A stretch of DNA of 20,305 bases from a virus. The translations under genes were made by a program, and so were the position numbers. The notes under the pieces were generated by a model, which saw only the letters and a program-made list of their open reading frames with translations, was not told the origin of the DNA and did no database searches. Location of the stretch: the IMG/VR virus record IMGVR_UViG_3300031785_000075, positions 1 to 20,305 of that record; one strand, given 5' to 3'. Within the stretch, counting starts at the first letter, position 1, and the number at the start of each line of letters is the position of its first letter. Of the stretch, positions 13,614-20,305 are shown in pieces.

Positions 13614-14156
13614 ATGGCATCAGAATTAAGAGTCGATAAAATAGTTCCAACTTCTGGTGTGCCCAGTGGAGGGGGAGGTGGTGTAATTCAAGTTACTCAA
13701 GGTTCTAGAACTTCTCGTTCTCAAACTACTTCAACTAATTATGTTGCATCAGGATTAAGTGGAACTATTACTCCAAAAGTTAATACAAGCAAAGTTCTAG
13801 TTACAGTAACAACTACTGCTAATTGGGTTTCTGGAGCAGCAACAGCAGCATTTATTATTCGTAGAAAAGTTGGAGGATCATATGTAGCAAATAGTCCATT
13901 AGGTAATACTGGTCATGGAGGTGTAAACAACCCAGATGGTGCAACAATGGCTGCTTATACAAATGATGGTAGTGGTTCTAACAATCAAATGCCTATGACT
14001 GTTCAATGGTGGGATTCACCTGCAACTACTTCAGCTATAACTTATGAATTATGGATGGCTGCAAATGGTTCCTCTGGATGTGGAATTGGTGGTTTAGGTG
14101 ATCAGGAAGGGTATAATGTTTACAATCAAATTATTATGATGGAGGTATCAGCATAA
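13614..14156 (+). CDS. Tail fibre/spike-like protein, first of a tandem pair
   Basis: The 180-residue protein starts MASELRVDKIVPTSGVPSGGGGG, an N-terminal motif (SELR-DKIVP--G) I associate with marine phage tail proteins. A Gly hinge and a jelly-roll-like beta-domain follow (VIQVTQGSRTS; SGLSGTITPKVNTSKVLVTVTT; AAFIIRRKVGGSYV; AITYELWMAA), ending YNQIIMMEVSA. The pattern 'F/S-DSGL--TITP--SSSKILV' is typical of virion-attached C1q-like domains. It is clearly paralogous with the next gene in N-terminus and fold order. It starts three bases after the chaperone-like gene. Confidence 0.7.
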   Translation: MASELRVDKIVPTSGVPSGGGGGVIQVTQGSRTSRSQTTSTNYVASGLSGTITPKVNTSKVLVTVTTTANWVSGAATAAFIIRRKVGGSYVANSPLGNTGHGGVNNPDGATMAAYTNDGSGSNNQMPMTVQWWDSPATTSAITYELWMAANGSSGCGIGGLGDQEGYNVYNQIIMMEVSA

Positions 14157-14686
14157 TGTCAGAATTAAGAACTAATCGAATCATTCCGAGAGATGGACTC
14201 TCTGCAAATTGTTATGGTGGTATCATACAGATAAAGCAAAGTGTATTAACAACATCTTCTGCGATTGCAACAGGACATAACTTTACCGATTCTGGTCTTG
14301 CGGTAACAATAACTCCAACAAGATCTGATAGTAGAATTTTAGTTATGAGCGATATATCTTGTGGATTATCTAATAGTTATGGTGGTTGTCTTCGATTATT
14401 AAGAGGTTCAACACACATTTACAAAGGAGATGCTGATGGAAATAGACCGATAGTTACAAAATGGTTTTGTGATTATAAAGCTAGTAATGATATATACTCG
14501 ACATTTTTTCCACATTTCCAATTTATTGATTCTCCTAGTACAACTAGTGCGACTACCTATAAGATCCAGTTAGCAGCGTACTCCTCTGTCGTTGTGTATG
14601 TGAATCGAAGTCATGCTCACCAAAATCAATCAGAGTATGATGGAGTTCAGGCATCATCTATTACAGCGATGGAAATATCAGGATAG
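14156..14686 (+). CDS. Tail fibre/spike-like protein, second of a tandem pair
   Basis: The 176-residue product (MSELRTNRIIPRDGL...GGIIQIKQSVLTT...NFTDSGLAVTITPTRSDSRILVMSDI...ITAMEISG) matches the order of elements of its upstream neighbour at modest identity, pointing to an old tandem duplication followed by divergence of the exposed loops. Its ATG overlaps the upstream stop by one base (TAATG), so the two are translationally coupled. Candidate role: receptor-binding or decoration subunit at a fibre end. It ends the late adsorption block; the next promoter begins two bases later. Confidence 0.7.
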   Translation: MSELRTNRIIPRDGLSANCYGGIIQIKQSVLTTSSAIATGHNFTDSGLAVTITPTRSDSRILVMSDISCGLSNSYGGCLRLLRGSTHIYKGDADGNRPIVTKWFCDYKASNDIYSTFFPHFQFIDSPSTTSATTYKIQLAAYSSVVVYVNRSHAHQNQSEYDGVQASSITAMEISG

Positions 14687-14687
14687 G

Positions 14688-14715
14688 TTGACATACTGAA
14701 ATATACTGTTAATAT
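14688..14715 (+). promoter_or_regulatory. Possible sigma-70 promoter
   Basis: A perfect TTGACA (14688-14693) is followed after 16 bases by TAATAT (14710-14715), a weak -10 match. It lies 26 bases before the gene at 14742, directly after the last fibre-type gene, and would mark the change from late to early-type transcription. Confidence 0.45.
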
Positions 14716-14741
14716 AGATAATAAAATTCTAATGTGATACC

Positions 14742-15125
14742 ATGATCAAAACATTAATCACAGAATTCCCGCTAAGTGAAGTTCTTGTAGAGAGAACAGT
14801 CACAGAGGAAAAAATTCGTAAGTACACATACTCTAAAGAAGAGGTTGATGCTCTGATAGCTGATGCTGTAAAGGAAGCAGTCGCAGAAGCAACAAGAATT
14901 GATGAAGAGTCAATGGCGAAGCACAATCGTGATGCTACAATCATCAGTATGATTCTTGGTTTTACAACTCTTGCACTATTTGTAGATGGATTACTTAGAA
15001 TGTTAGGTATCATTCCACCATTCATGGATCTTGATGTTAATATATTAGATAAGATAGAAACTGATATTGTAGATAAGATTAAACAAGTTCCTGTACAAAA
15101 ATTATTTCAACACGGTTTCAGATAA
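14742..15125 (+). CDS. Membrane-anchored protein with coiled-coil-like helix, unknown function
   Basis: The 127-residue product has a charged N-terminal part and a long acidic/alanine-rich helix (about residues 31-60, SKEEVDALIADAVKEAVAEAT). One hydrophobic segment follows (about 66-92, TIISMILGFTTLALFVDGLLRMLGIIPP), then an amphipathic helical tail (97-127). There is no signal peptide. The topology suggests a cytoplasmic coiled-coil domain tethered to the membrane. One membrane span plus a helical tail would be unusual for a holin, and nothing else supports lysis. Function not recognised. It is flanked by two sigma-70-type promoters and is probably expressed separately from the fibres. Confidence 0.65.
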   Translation: MIKTLITEFPLSEVLVERTVTEEKIRKYTYSKEEVDALIADAVKEAVAEATRIDEESMAKHNRDATIISMILGFTTLALFVDGLLRMLGIIPPFMDLDVNILDKIETDIVDKIKQVPVQKLFQHGFR

Positions 15126-15129
15126 TTAC

Positions 15130-15158
15130 TTGACTATACCTAGTGTATGCCTTATAAT
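15130..15158 (+). promoter_or_regulatory. Strong sigma-70 promoter of the sugar cassette
   Basis: TTGACT (15130-15135) and a perfect TATAAT (15153-15158) are 17 bases apart, 11 of 12 consensus positions. Six-base inverted arms TATACC (15135-15140) and GGTATA (15161-15166) flank the -10 box and could be an operator. It drives the run of overlapping genes from 15179 to beyond the right edge, which contains no later visible promoter. Confidence 0.8.
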
Positions 15159-15178
15159 AGGGTATATACAATTTTATT

Positions 15179-15406
15179 ATGATTGAAGTACTTGTACAGA
15201 ATGATCCATACAGGTATGTGAAGATGCCTGATCCACTTGATAATGGTCAACCAGACTATCGTATACAGAAGTGGAACACTCACAATGGTTACAAAGATAT
15301 GTACCTTTGTGATAATTTTATGCAGTTGAAAACTGCGATTGATGACTTTGAATACACCAAATGGTTAGATCCTGCAGGTGTGCCTTGCTACGTACATGAT
15401 GTCTAA
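15179..15406 (+). CDS. Small soluble protein of unknown function leading the sugar operon
   Basis: The 75-residue product ([20 protein letters not shown]...[39 protein letters not shown]) is polar and Tyr/Asp-rich, with no membrane segment or recognised motif. It is the first gene after the promoter at 15130-15158 and its last codons overlap the start of gmd, so it is the leader gene of the cassette. I do not recognise a family. Confidence 0.6.
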   Translation: MIEVLVQNDPYRYVKMPDPLDNGQPDYRIQKWNTHNGYKDMYLCDNFMQLKTAIDDFEYTKWLDPAGVPCYVHDV

Positions 15407-16403
15407 AGTTGCTTTAATTACTGGTATTACAGGACAGGACGGTTCCTACCTTGCAGAACTTCTATTAGAGAAGGGATATGAGGTTCATGGAATCGTTCGT
15501 CGTGCTTCATTAATTAATACTCATAGAATAGATCACATATATGAACAGATTAAACTTCATTATGGTGATCTTACAGATGCGATGAGTGTTACAAATCTCA
15601 TCAAAGATATTGAACCAGATGAGATTTATAATCTAGGTGCACAGAGTCATGTAAAGGTTTCTTTTGAGATACCAGAATACACAGCACAGGTAGATGGTCT
15701 TGGAACACTTCGTGTTCTGGAGGCGGTTAGATTGTTAGGTATGGAGATGAAGACTCGTGTATATCAAGCATCTACATCTGAATTATATGGTGAGGTTCAA
15801 CAAACCCCACAGACAGAGACAACACCTTTTTATCCACGATCACCTTATGGTGTAGCAAAATTATATGGATATTGGATAGTTAAAAATTATCGTGAGTCTT
15901 ATGGTATTCATGCAAGTTCTGGAATTCTATTCAATCATGAATCACCAAGAAGAGGTGAAACATTTGTAACCAGAAAGATCACAAGAGGACTATCTAGAAT
16001 ATCTGTCGGTGAACAAGAGTGTTTATATCTTGGTAACTTAAATGCGAAGAGAGATTGGGGTCATGCTAAAGATTATGTCGAAGCGATGTGGTTGATGTTA
16101 CAGCAAGATGAACCAGATGACTATGTGATTGCAACTGGAGAGCAATATTCTGTAAAAGATTTTGTAGATAAGGCAGCACCATTCTTTGGTTTTAATATTG
16201 AGTGGATGGGTGAAGGTGAACTTGAATTTGGTTATGATTGGAATACAAAAAGAAAAGTAATATCAGTAGATAAAAAATATTTCCGTCCTGCAGAGGTAGA
16301 GTCTTTGTTAGGAGATGCAAGTAAAGCAAAGCAAAAATTAGGTTGGGAACCTAAAATAAGTTTTGATCAACTAATTGAGGATATGGTGCTTTATGGACAG
16401 TGA
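15399..16403 (+). CDS. gmd: GDP-mannose 4,6-dehydratase
   Basis: From ATG 15399 (or ATG 15396, one codon earlier) the product has about 334 residues, close to bacterial Gmd length. It is a short-chain dehydrogenase-fold enzyme: GITGQDG (residues 9-15) is the NADP-binding glycine motif. STSELYG (125-131) supplies the catalytic Thr/Glu and YGVAK (Tyr150, Lys154) the catalytic dyad. The Gmd-specific segment [16 protein letters not shown] is intact at 179-194. It converts GDP-D-mannose to GDP-4-keto-6-deoxy-D-mannose in the cytoplasm. The start overlaps the upstream 75-residue gene, and the end overlaps fcl by 11 bases, indicating one operon. All signature residues are present, so an active enzyme is expected. 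Phage copies like this are probably host-derived. Confidence 0.95.
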   Translation: MSKVALITGITGQDGSYLAELLLEKGYEVHGIVRRASLINTHRIDHIYEQIKLHYGDLTDAMSVTNLIKDIEPDEIYNLGAQSHVKVSFEIPEYTAQVDGLGTLRVLEAVRLLGMEMKTRVYQASTSELYGEVQQTPQTETTPFYPRSPYGVAKLYGYWIVKNYRESYGIHASSGILFNHESPRRGETFVTRKITRGLSRISVGEQECLYLGNLNAKRDWGHAKDYVEAMWLMLQQDEPDDYVIATGEQYSVKDFVDKAAPFFGFNIEWMGEGELEFGYDWNTKRKVISVDKKYFRPAEVESLLGDASKAKQKLGWEPKISFDQLIEDMVLYGQ

Positions 16404-17307
16404 AAGTAGAGTTTATGTTGCAGGTAATACTGGACTTGTAGGGTCTGCTATTGTTCGTACACTTCATTGGAAAGGTTATACAAATATATTATCAAGTCCA
16501 TCTCATCATTGGGATCTAAGAAATCAGATGGACGTAGAGAGATTCTTTAGAGTGAATGAACCAGAGTATGTCTATCTAGCTGCTGCAAAGGTTGGTGGTA
16601 TAGGAGCAAATGCATATTATCCTGGTCATTTCATCTATGATAATTTAATGATTCAAACAAATGTAATTCACGCAGCAAGAAAGTTTGGTGTTAAAAAATT
16701 ACTTTTCTTAGGATCATCTTGTATCTATCCTAAGTTCGCTGAACAACCAATTACAGAAGATCAATTACTAGGTGGACATTTAGAACCAAGCAATGATTCA
16801 TACGCAATAGCAAAGATTGCAGGTATAAAAATGTGTCAGGCATATCGTAAACAGTATGGTTTCAATACAATCAGTTTGATGCCTACAAACTTGTACGGTC
16901 CTAATGATAATTATGATTTAGATTCATCACATGTTCTTCCTGCAATGATAAGAAAATTTCATGAAGCAAAAGATAAAGTTACACTATGGGGTGATGGATC
17001 TGCAATGAGAGAATTTTTATACGTAGATGATCTCGCTGAAGCAGCATTTAAATGCATGGTAAATTATGATTCAGAAGAGATTATAAATGTTGGAACTGGT
17101 AAAGATATTACAATCAAAGAACTTGCTACTACTATTGCTGATGTGGTAGGATTTAAAGGTGAAGTAGTGTGGGATAAATCAAAACCAAACGGAACACCAA
17201 GAAAAGTTTTAAACGTTGATAAAATAAAATCATTAGGTTGGGAACCAAAAGTTGGTTTGCGTGAAGGTATTGAAAAAACATACGAACTATACAAAGAAAG
17301 TTTATGA
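16393..17307 (+). CDS. fcl: GDP-L-fucose synthase (epimerase/reductase)
   Basis: ATG 16393 gives 304 residues. The N-terminal nucleotide-binding motif is [10 protein letters not shown] (residues 11-20) instead of the usual GHRGMVGSA. GSSCIYP (107-113) contains the active-site Ser/Cys and YAIAK (Tyr137, Lys141) the catalytic pair. [13 protein letters not shown] and [14 protein letters not shown] are fucose-synthase-specific segments. The enzyme epimerises GDP-4-keto-6-deoxymannose at C3 and C5 and reduces C4 with NADPH, giving GDP-L-fucose (also called WcaG). The start lies inside the end of gmd, and its stop overlaps the next ATG (ATGA), so the genes are coupled. Together with gmd it completes GDP-fucose synthesis, matched by the GT11 transferase at 20040. 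Confidence 0.94.
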   Translation: MDSESRVYVAGNTGLVGSAIVRTLHWKGYTNILSSPSHHWDLRNQMDVERFFRVNEPEYVYLAAAKVGGIGANAYYPGHFIYDNLMIQTNVIHAARKFGVKKLLFLGSSCIYPKFAEQPITEDQLLGGHLEPSNDSYAIAKIAGIKMCQAYRKQYGFNTISLMPTNLYGPNDNYDLDSSHVLPAMIRKFHEAKDKVTLWGDGSAMREFLYVDDLAEAAFKCMVNYDSEEIINVGTGKDITIKELATTIADVVGFKGEVVWDKSKPNGTPRKVLNVDKIKSLGWEPKVGLREGIEKTYELYKESL

Positions 17308-18005
17308 AAAATTTAGCACTTGGATTTGTATCGTTAAGACCTGCACAACTACAAGAACATGTATGTGATGCTAGAGAGGATGAGTATCTGATTTGTTTGA
17401 AGCAATTAGAGAGAGTTCTACCAAAATCATTTGATTTTTTAGTGTGTGAGAATACTATAGATGATCCTGCAGAGATTAAGAATGAAGAACTTAGAGAATA
17501 TCTTAGCAACACAGAGATGTGTGCTACAGGAAGTGAAAGTAACATAGGAACATCTAATAAAGGTATGGGAGAGTTACTACAACTCAAAACTGCCTTGGAT
17601 CAAACTGATATAGATAAGTATGAGAATATATGCTATGTTACTGCTAGACGTTTTTATACTTGTCCATATGTTTTTGAGAGAACAGAAACCTTAAAAAAGA
17701 AAGCATTGCTTTCAAATCCAGATTTCATTTTTCTGGACGGTAGAGTTCTTGAATCATATAAAGGACCTTTGTATAATGATATGTTTTTCTCCATGAAATC
17801 AAAATATATGGTAGAATATGCAGAGTATAGTATGGAACAATTAAATACAAATCTTTCTAAACAAATTGGTTCAGAATATAATCTTTATAATTTTGTTCAA
17901 AAAAATAATATAGATTATGAATGGATTGAATGGTTAGGAATTATCAGGAACGCTTGGGAGATAAATGGTAACACATCAGATCTCTCTAACTTTCATATAT
18001 CATAG
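17304..18005 (+). CDS. Possible glycosyltransferase-like protein of the sugar operon
   Basis: The 233-residue product is cytoplasmic by sequence (no signal, no membrane segment). Conserved-looking segments are SNKGMGELLQLKTAL (84-98), ICYVTARRFY (109-118), NPDFIFLDGRV (138-148) and NDMFFSMKSKYMVEY (158-172), followed by GSEYNLYNFVQKNNI. The arrangement of a buried strand ending in a polar motif, 'FFSMKSKYM' and a late 'E..LY' helix recalls small GT-A-type glycosyltransferases that act in capsule or LPS assembly, but there is no clear DxD. I do not recognise a specific family. Its ATGA overlap with fcl and position between nucleotide-sugar genes are the main support. Confidence 0.55.
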   Translation: MKNLALGFVSLRPAQLQEHVCDAREDEYLICLKQLERVLPKSFDFLVCENTIDDPAEIKNEELREYLSNTEMCATGSESNIGTSNKGMGELLQLKTALDQTDIDKYENICYVTARRFYTCPYVFERTETLKKKALLSNPDFIFLDGRVLESYKGPLYNDMFFSMKSKYMVEYAEYSMEQLNTNLSKQIGSEYNLYNFVQKNNIDYEWIEWLGIIRNAWEINGNTSDLSNFHIS

Positions 18006-18013
18006 GAGTCAAA

Positions 18014-19180
18014 ATGGAAATTCGTGATAAAATGTTATCTGTCCTTCAACCTTTAGGTGGTAAGGAAGAGGTTGAAGAATTAAGAGATACCATTGAAAGT
18101 GGATGGTGGGCTAAAGGTCCAAAGGTTGCAAAGTTTGAAAAAGAATTTGCGGAGATGGTGGGTGCAAAGTATGCAGTCGCAGTATCAAGTGCAACTCATG
18201 GTCAAGATTTAATTTTCAAAGCATTGAATATAAAAGATTGTGATGTTATAAATCCTACCATTTCATTTATGACTACTGCTGTTGTTCCTCTTTGGAATAA
18301 TTGTACAACAAATATAGTTGACGTTGATCCATATACAATGTGTATTGATCCAGAAGATGTTAGAAGAAGTTTAAAACCAAATACCAATGCGATGATTGTT
18401 GTAAATCAAGCTGGTGTTCCTGCTGATGTTGATAGTATAAGACAATTTTATGATGGATTTATATTAGAAGATTGTGCTCACAGTTGTTATACACCAGGTG
18501 CAGGTACAAAGGGTGATATTGCAGTTTGGTCATTTCAAGCAGTGAAGACTATGCCTTGTGGTGATGGTGGTATGATTACTCTGAATGATAAAGAGTTATA
18601 TGAAAAGTTAGTATCCATGACTTGGTTGGGTATTACTAGCACATACTCTCGTGTTAAGAATGTGCATAGTGGTAAACCAGGATATAGTTGGGATTATGAA
18701 GTTGATCTTTTAGGATATAAGTGTTACATGATTGATATCATGGCATCTATATGCTTACAACAAATGAAGAAGTTACCAAAGCATTTAGAGTGGAGAAGAC
18801 ATATACAAAAAAGATATAATACTGAACTAGCAGATTGTATTCAAGCACCACCACATAGTGAAACTGTGCAATACTACTGTGCTAAAGTTCCACCTGATCA
18901 TCGTGATAGTTTGATAGATTATCTTGCTTCAAAAAATATTCATACTAGTGTTCATTTCAAACCTTTACACAAGTATAATGTGGTGAAAGGAATGAATCAA
19001 CGTGAGTATCCTGTTGCAGATGTAGAGTGGAAAAAACTTATAAGTTTACCATGCCATCCTGCAATGACTGAGGAAGATATTACATATGTAATATATTGGG
19101 TGAAGGAGTATTTCACGATAAACAAACTTATAAACAATAACAACGTATTCAAAAGTTTTCTTAAAATATTTTACTCATAA
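18014..19180 (+). CDS. DegT/DnrJ/EryC1/StrS family PLP-dependent sugar aminotransferase
   Basis: The 388-residue product has the family architecture: GWWAKGPKVAKFEKEFAEMVGAKYAVAVSSAT (residues 30-61, binding the nucleotide-sugar/PLP phosphate), LEDCAHS (151-157, Asp153 pairing with the PLP nitrogen), and SFQAVKTMPCGDGGM (173-187, Lys178 the PLP lysine). Lys178 argues for aminotransfer rather than the His-containing dehydratase branch (ColD). The likely substrate, judged by neighbours, is a 4-keto-6-deoxy sugar such as the Gmd product, which would give GDP-perosamine-like amino sugar; specificity cannot be read from sequence. AGGAG at 18004-18008 is a strong ribosome site, the best in the operon. 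The last ~25 residues (NKLINNNNVFKSFLKIFYS) look like an untypical Asn-rich extension. Confidence 0.88.
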   Translation: MEIRDKMLSVLQPLGGKEEVEELRDTIESGWWAKGPKVAKFEKEFAEMVGAKYAVAVSSATHGQDLIFKALNIKDCDVINPTISFMTTAVVPLWNNCTTNIVDVDPYTMCIDPEDVRRSLKPNTNAMIVVNQAGVPADVDSIRQFYDGFILEDCAHSCYTPGAGTKGDIAVWSFQAVKTMPCGDGGMITLNDKELYEKLVSMTWLGITSTYSRVKNVHSGKPGYSWDYEVDLLGYKCYMIDIMASICLQQMKKLPKHLEWRRHIQKRYNTELADCIQAPPHSETVQYYCAKVPPDHRDSLIDYLASKNIHTSVHFKPLHKYNVVKGMNQREYPVADVEWKKLISLPCHPAMTEEDITYVIYWVKEYFTINKLINNNNVFKSFLKIFYS

Positions 19181-20043
19181 TGTATCTTGATCAATATAAA
19201 ATAGACGGTACGATCAACAATGATCAGAACCCTTGCTTTCATGACGAAACAACCTATCCTCAATTTCAAGAGGAGTTAGAGGAGTTCAAACATCTATTAA
19301 TTGAACTTGTATATCTAAAAGAACCAAAAACATTTTATAAGTTTGGCGACGGTGATTATTATTTTTTAAATAAAATACCAACAGGCAGTGCTACGCCTGG
19401 TCGTAGAGCGTTAAGTAAATCTTATGATGAGATAAACCATGATGCTTTTGTGAAGGGTGCTCAAGAATGTGACTATTATACTTGTGAGATATATCCAGAA
19501 AACAGAGTGAACTTTATAGATGTTATACAACGTAGAATTGATTACCCTGCTGAGTTTGGATATGGTCTAGTGGCTAACAAATGGTTACTTAAAACCTTCG
19601 CTGGACAGATAGGATTGATAGGTGCAGGAGCAAAATTAAATATTATAAAAAATTTGATGGAAGCACCACAATATCAAGAATATCTTGGATTAGAAAAATT
19701 TGAAGATTATATTTCACTACCTCAAAAATTTGCATGTGATGATTTAGAAGCAACAGAGAAAATGGTAGCATCACAGTTGATGAAATCTACATCAAATATA
19801 TTTTTAATGGGTATGGGACATGTAAAGTCTGGTTTGATACATCGACTATCAAAATATCGTAACGCTGTTTTCCTAGATGTAGGTGCTTCGATTGATGCAT
19901 TAGCAGGTATCATAGACGTTGATAGACCATACGCAGGTGACTGGACTAACTATCAGATTGATGATGTTCAATTATATAAAGGTATAGATTTCCTTGCTTA
20001 TGAAGGTAAAGGAAAACATATAGTTTTAGAACGTGAATTATGA
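19180..20043 (+). CDS. Putative GT-D-type (DUF1792-like) glycosyltransferase
   Basis: The 287-residue product begins one base into the previous stop (TAATG). FYKFGDGDYYFL (52-63) resembles the 'RFGDGE' start motif of the GT-D/DUF1792 glycosyltransferases, with Asp in place of the usual Glu. GLIGAGAKLNII (145-156), NIFLMGMGHVKSGLIHRL (206-223) and NAVFLDVGASIDALAG (228-243) match the later Rossmann-like part with its 'D-G---D---G' signature. RPYAGDW (249-255) is also typical. There is no membrane segment. Such enzymes extend glycans on proteins or polysaccharides. Its ATGA overlap with the GT11 gene fits consecutive glycan assembly steps. The family link is from memory of motifs, not a search. 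Confidence 0.6.
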   Translation: MYLDQYKIDGTINNDQNPCFHDETTYPQFQEELEEFKHLLIELVYLKEPKTFYKFGDGDYYFLNKIPTGSATPGRRALSKSYDEINHDAFVKGAQECDYYTCEIYPENRVNFIDVIQRRIDYPAEFGYGLVANKWLLKTFAGQIGLIGAGAKLNIIKNLMEAPQYQEYLGLEKFEDYISLPQKFACDDLEATEKMVASQLMKSTSNIFLMGMGHVKSGLIHRLSKYRNAVFLDVGASIDALAGIIDVDRPYAGDWTNYQIDDVQLYKGIDFLAYEGKGKHIVLEREL

Positions 20044-20305
20044 TGATTACATTTAATAATCTTGGTAATCTTGGACGACTTGCAAATCAGATGTTTCAGT
20101 ATGCATCACTGAAAGGTATCGCAAGAAATCGTGGATTTGAATTTATGATTCCACCTGGTAGTGCGTTCGGAACTAGGGATCTAATGGTCAAACAAGATGG
20201 AACAAATATCTACGACATATTTGATTTGAGTGATAATAATTATGGACTACAAGTTAATCAAGTTTGCATGGAAAGAATGCATACTTTTGATGAAGAACTT
20301 TTTAA
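20040..20305 (+). CDS. GT11 family fucosyltransferase (alpha-1,2-type), truncated by window edge
   Basis: The frame starts at ATG 20040 (ATGA overlap with the previous gene) and remains open to the right edge, giving 88 residues of what is normally a ~280-300 residue enzyme. LGRLANQMFQYASLKGIARN (residues 11-30) matches the family N-terminal signature GRLGNQMFQYA-L--IA, with Ala instead of the second Gly. GT11 enzymes transfer fucose from GDP-fucose, commonly in alpha-1,2 linkage to galactose in O-antigens. Presence directly after gmd and fcl supports fucose as donor. The donor-binding motifs lie outside the window. Confidence 0.85.
   Translation, partial: MMITFNNLGNLGRLANQMFQYASLKGIARNRGFEFMIPPGSAFGTRDLMVKQDGTNIYDIFDLSDNNYGLQVNQVCMERMHTFDEELF

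Noticed and set aside
15159-15178. A wcaG-type structured RNA in front of the sugar cassette
   Set aside because: Only about 20 bases separate the promoter -10 box from the first start codon, too short for that RNA motif.
18014-19180. Assignment of the PLP enzyme as GDP-4-keto-6-deoxymannose-3-dehydratase (ColD)
   Set aside because: ColD has His in place of the PLP lysine; here Lys178 is present in SFQAVKTMP, so an aminotransferase is more likely.
1-20305. A bacterial chromosomal O-antigen locus as the source
   Set aside because: Collagen-like fibres with tail-assembly-chaperone partners, T4 late boxes and 1-17 base gene overlaps throughout indicate a phage genome; sugar genes are known cargo in T4-like cyanophages.
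1-20305. tRNA or rRNA genes
   Set aside because: I saw no tRNA-like T-loop/acceptor arrangement or rRNA sequence in the intergenic regions, all of which are short except 3617-3827.

Overview
The window looks like part of a marine T4-like myovirus genome, most likely a cyanophage of Prochlorococcus or Synechococcus. The evidence is the AT-rich, densely packed small genes with 1-17 base overlaps, T4-type late promoter boxes (TATAAATA and close variants) in front of structural genes, three collagen-like tail-fibre genes, 2-oxoglutarate/Fe(II) oxygenases, and a host-like nucleotide-sugar cassette. No terminase, capsid, photosystem or tRNA gene is in view, so the host assignment is inference.

Layout. 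(1) 2-1967, plus strand: the tail of a thermonuclease-like gene, three overlapping small membrane or proline-rich genes, and a prolyl-hydroxylase-like oxygenase. (2) 1968-3616, minus strand: three consecutive exported proteins, convergent with the oxygenase with no spacer. (3) 3617-4240: a self-contained unit with a near-consensus sigma-70 promoter over a palindrome, a structured leader with a terminator-like hairpin plus U-tract, a small predicted outer-membrane beta-barrel gene, and a strong intrinsic terminator. (4) 4242-4876: two tiny membrane proteins and a zinc-ribbon protein. (5) 4877-14686: the adsorption-apparatus block. It has three collagen-like fibres sharing an N-terminal module and a stalk/tip junction, two short tail-assembly-chaperone-like genes, a second oxygenase, a small conserved phage protein, and three further probable fibre or tip proteins. 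(6) 14688-15406: two promoters and two unknown small genes. (7) 15399-20305: gmd, fcl, a possible glycosyltransferase, a DegT-family aminotransferase, a GT-D-like glycosyltransferase, and the start of a GT11 fucosyltransferase cut by the window edge.

How it may fit together. Gmd and Fcl would turn GDP-mannose into GDP-L-fucose for the GT11 enzyme. The aminotransferase may divert the shared 4-keto-6-deoxymannose intermediate to an amino sugar. The glycan could be put on the host surface (to block re-infection or change receptors) or on the Thr-rich Gly-X-Thr fibre stalks. Fibres carry late-type promoter boxes and the sugar cassette a sigma-70-type promoter, which leans towards early host-surface modification. 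Two 2OG oxygenases beside collagen-like proteins raise the possibility of fibre hydroxylation. Both ideas are hypotheses.
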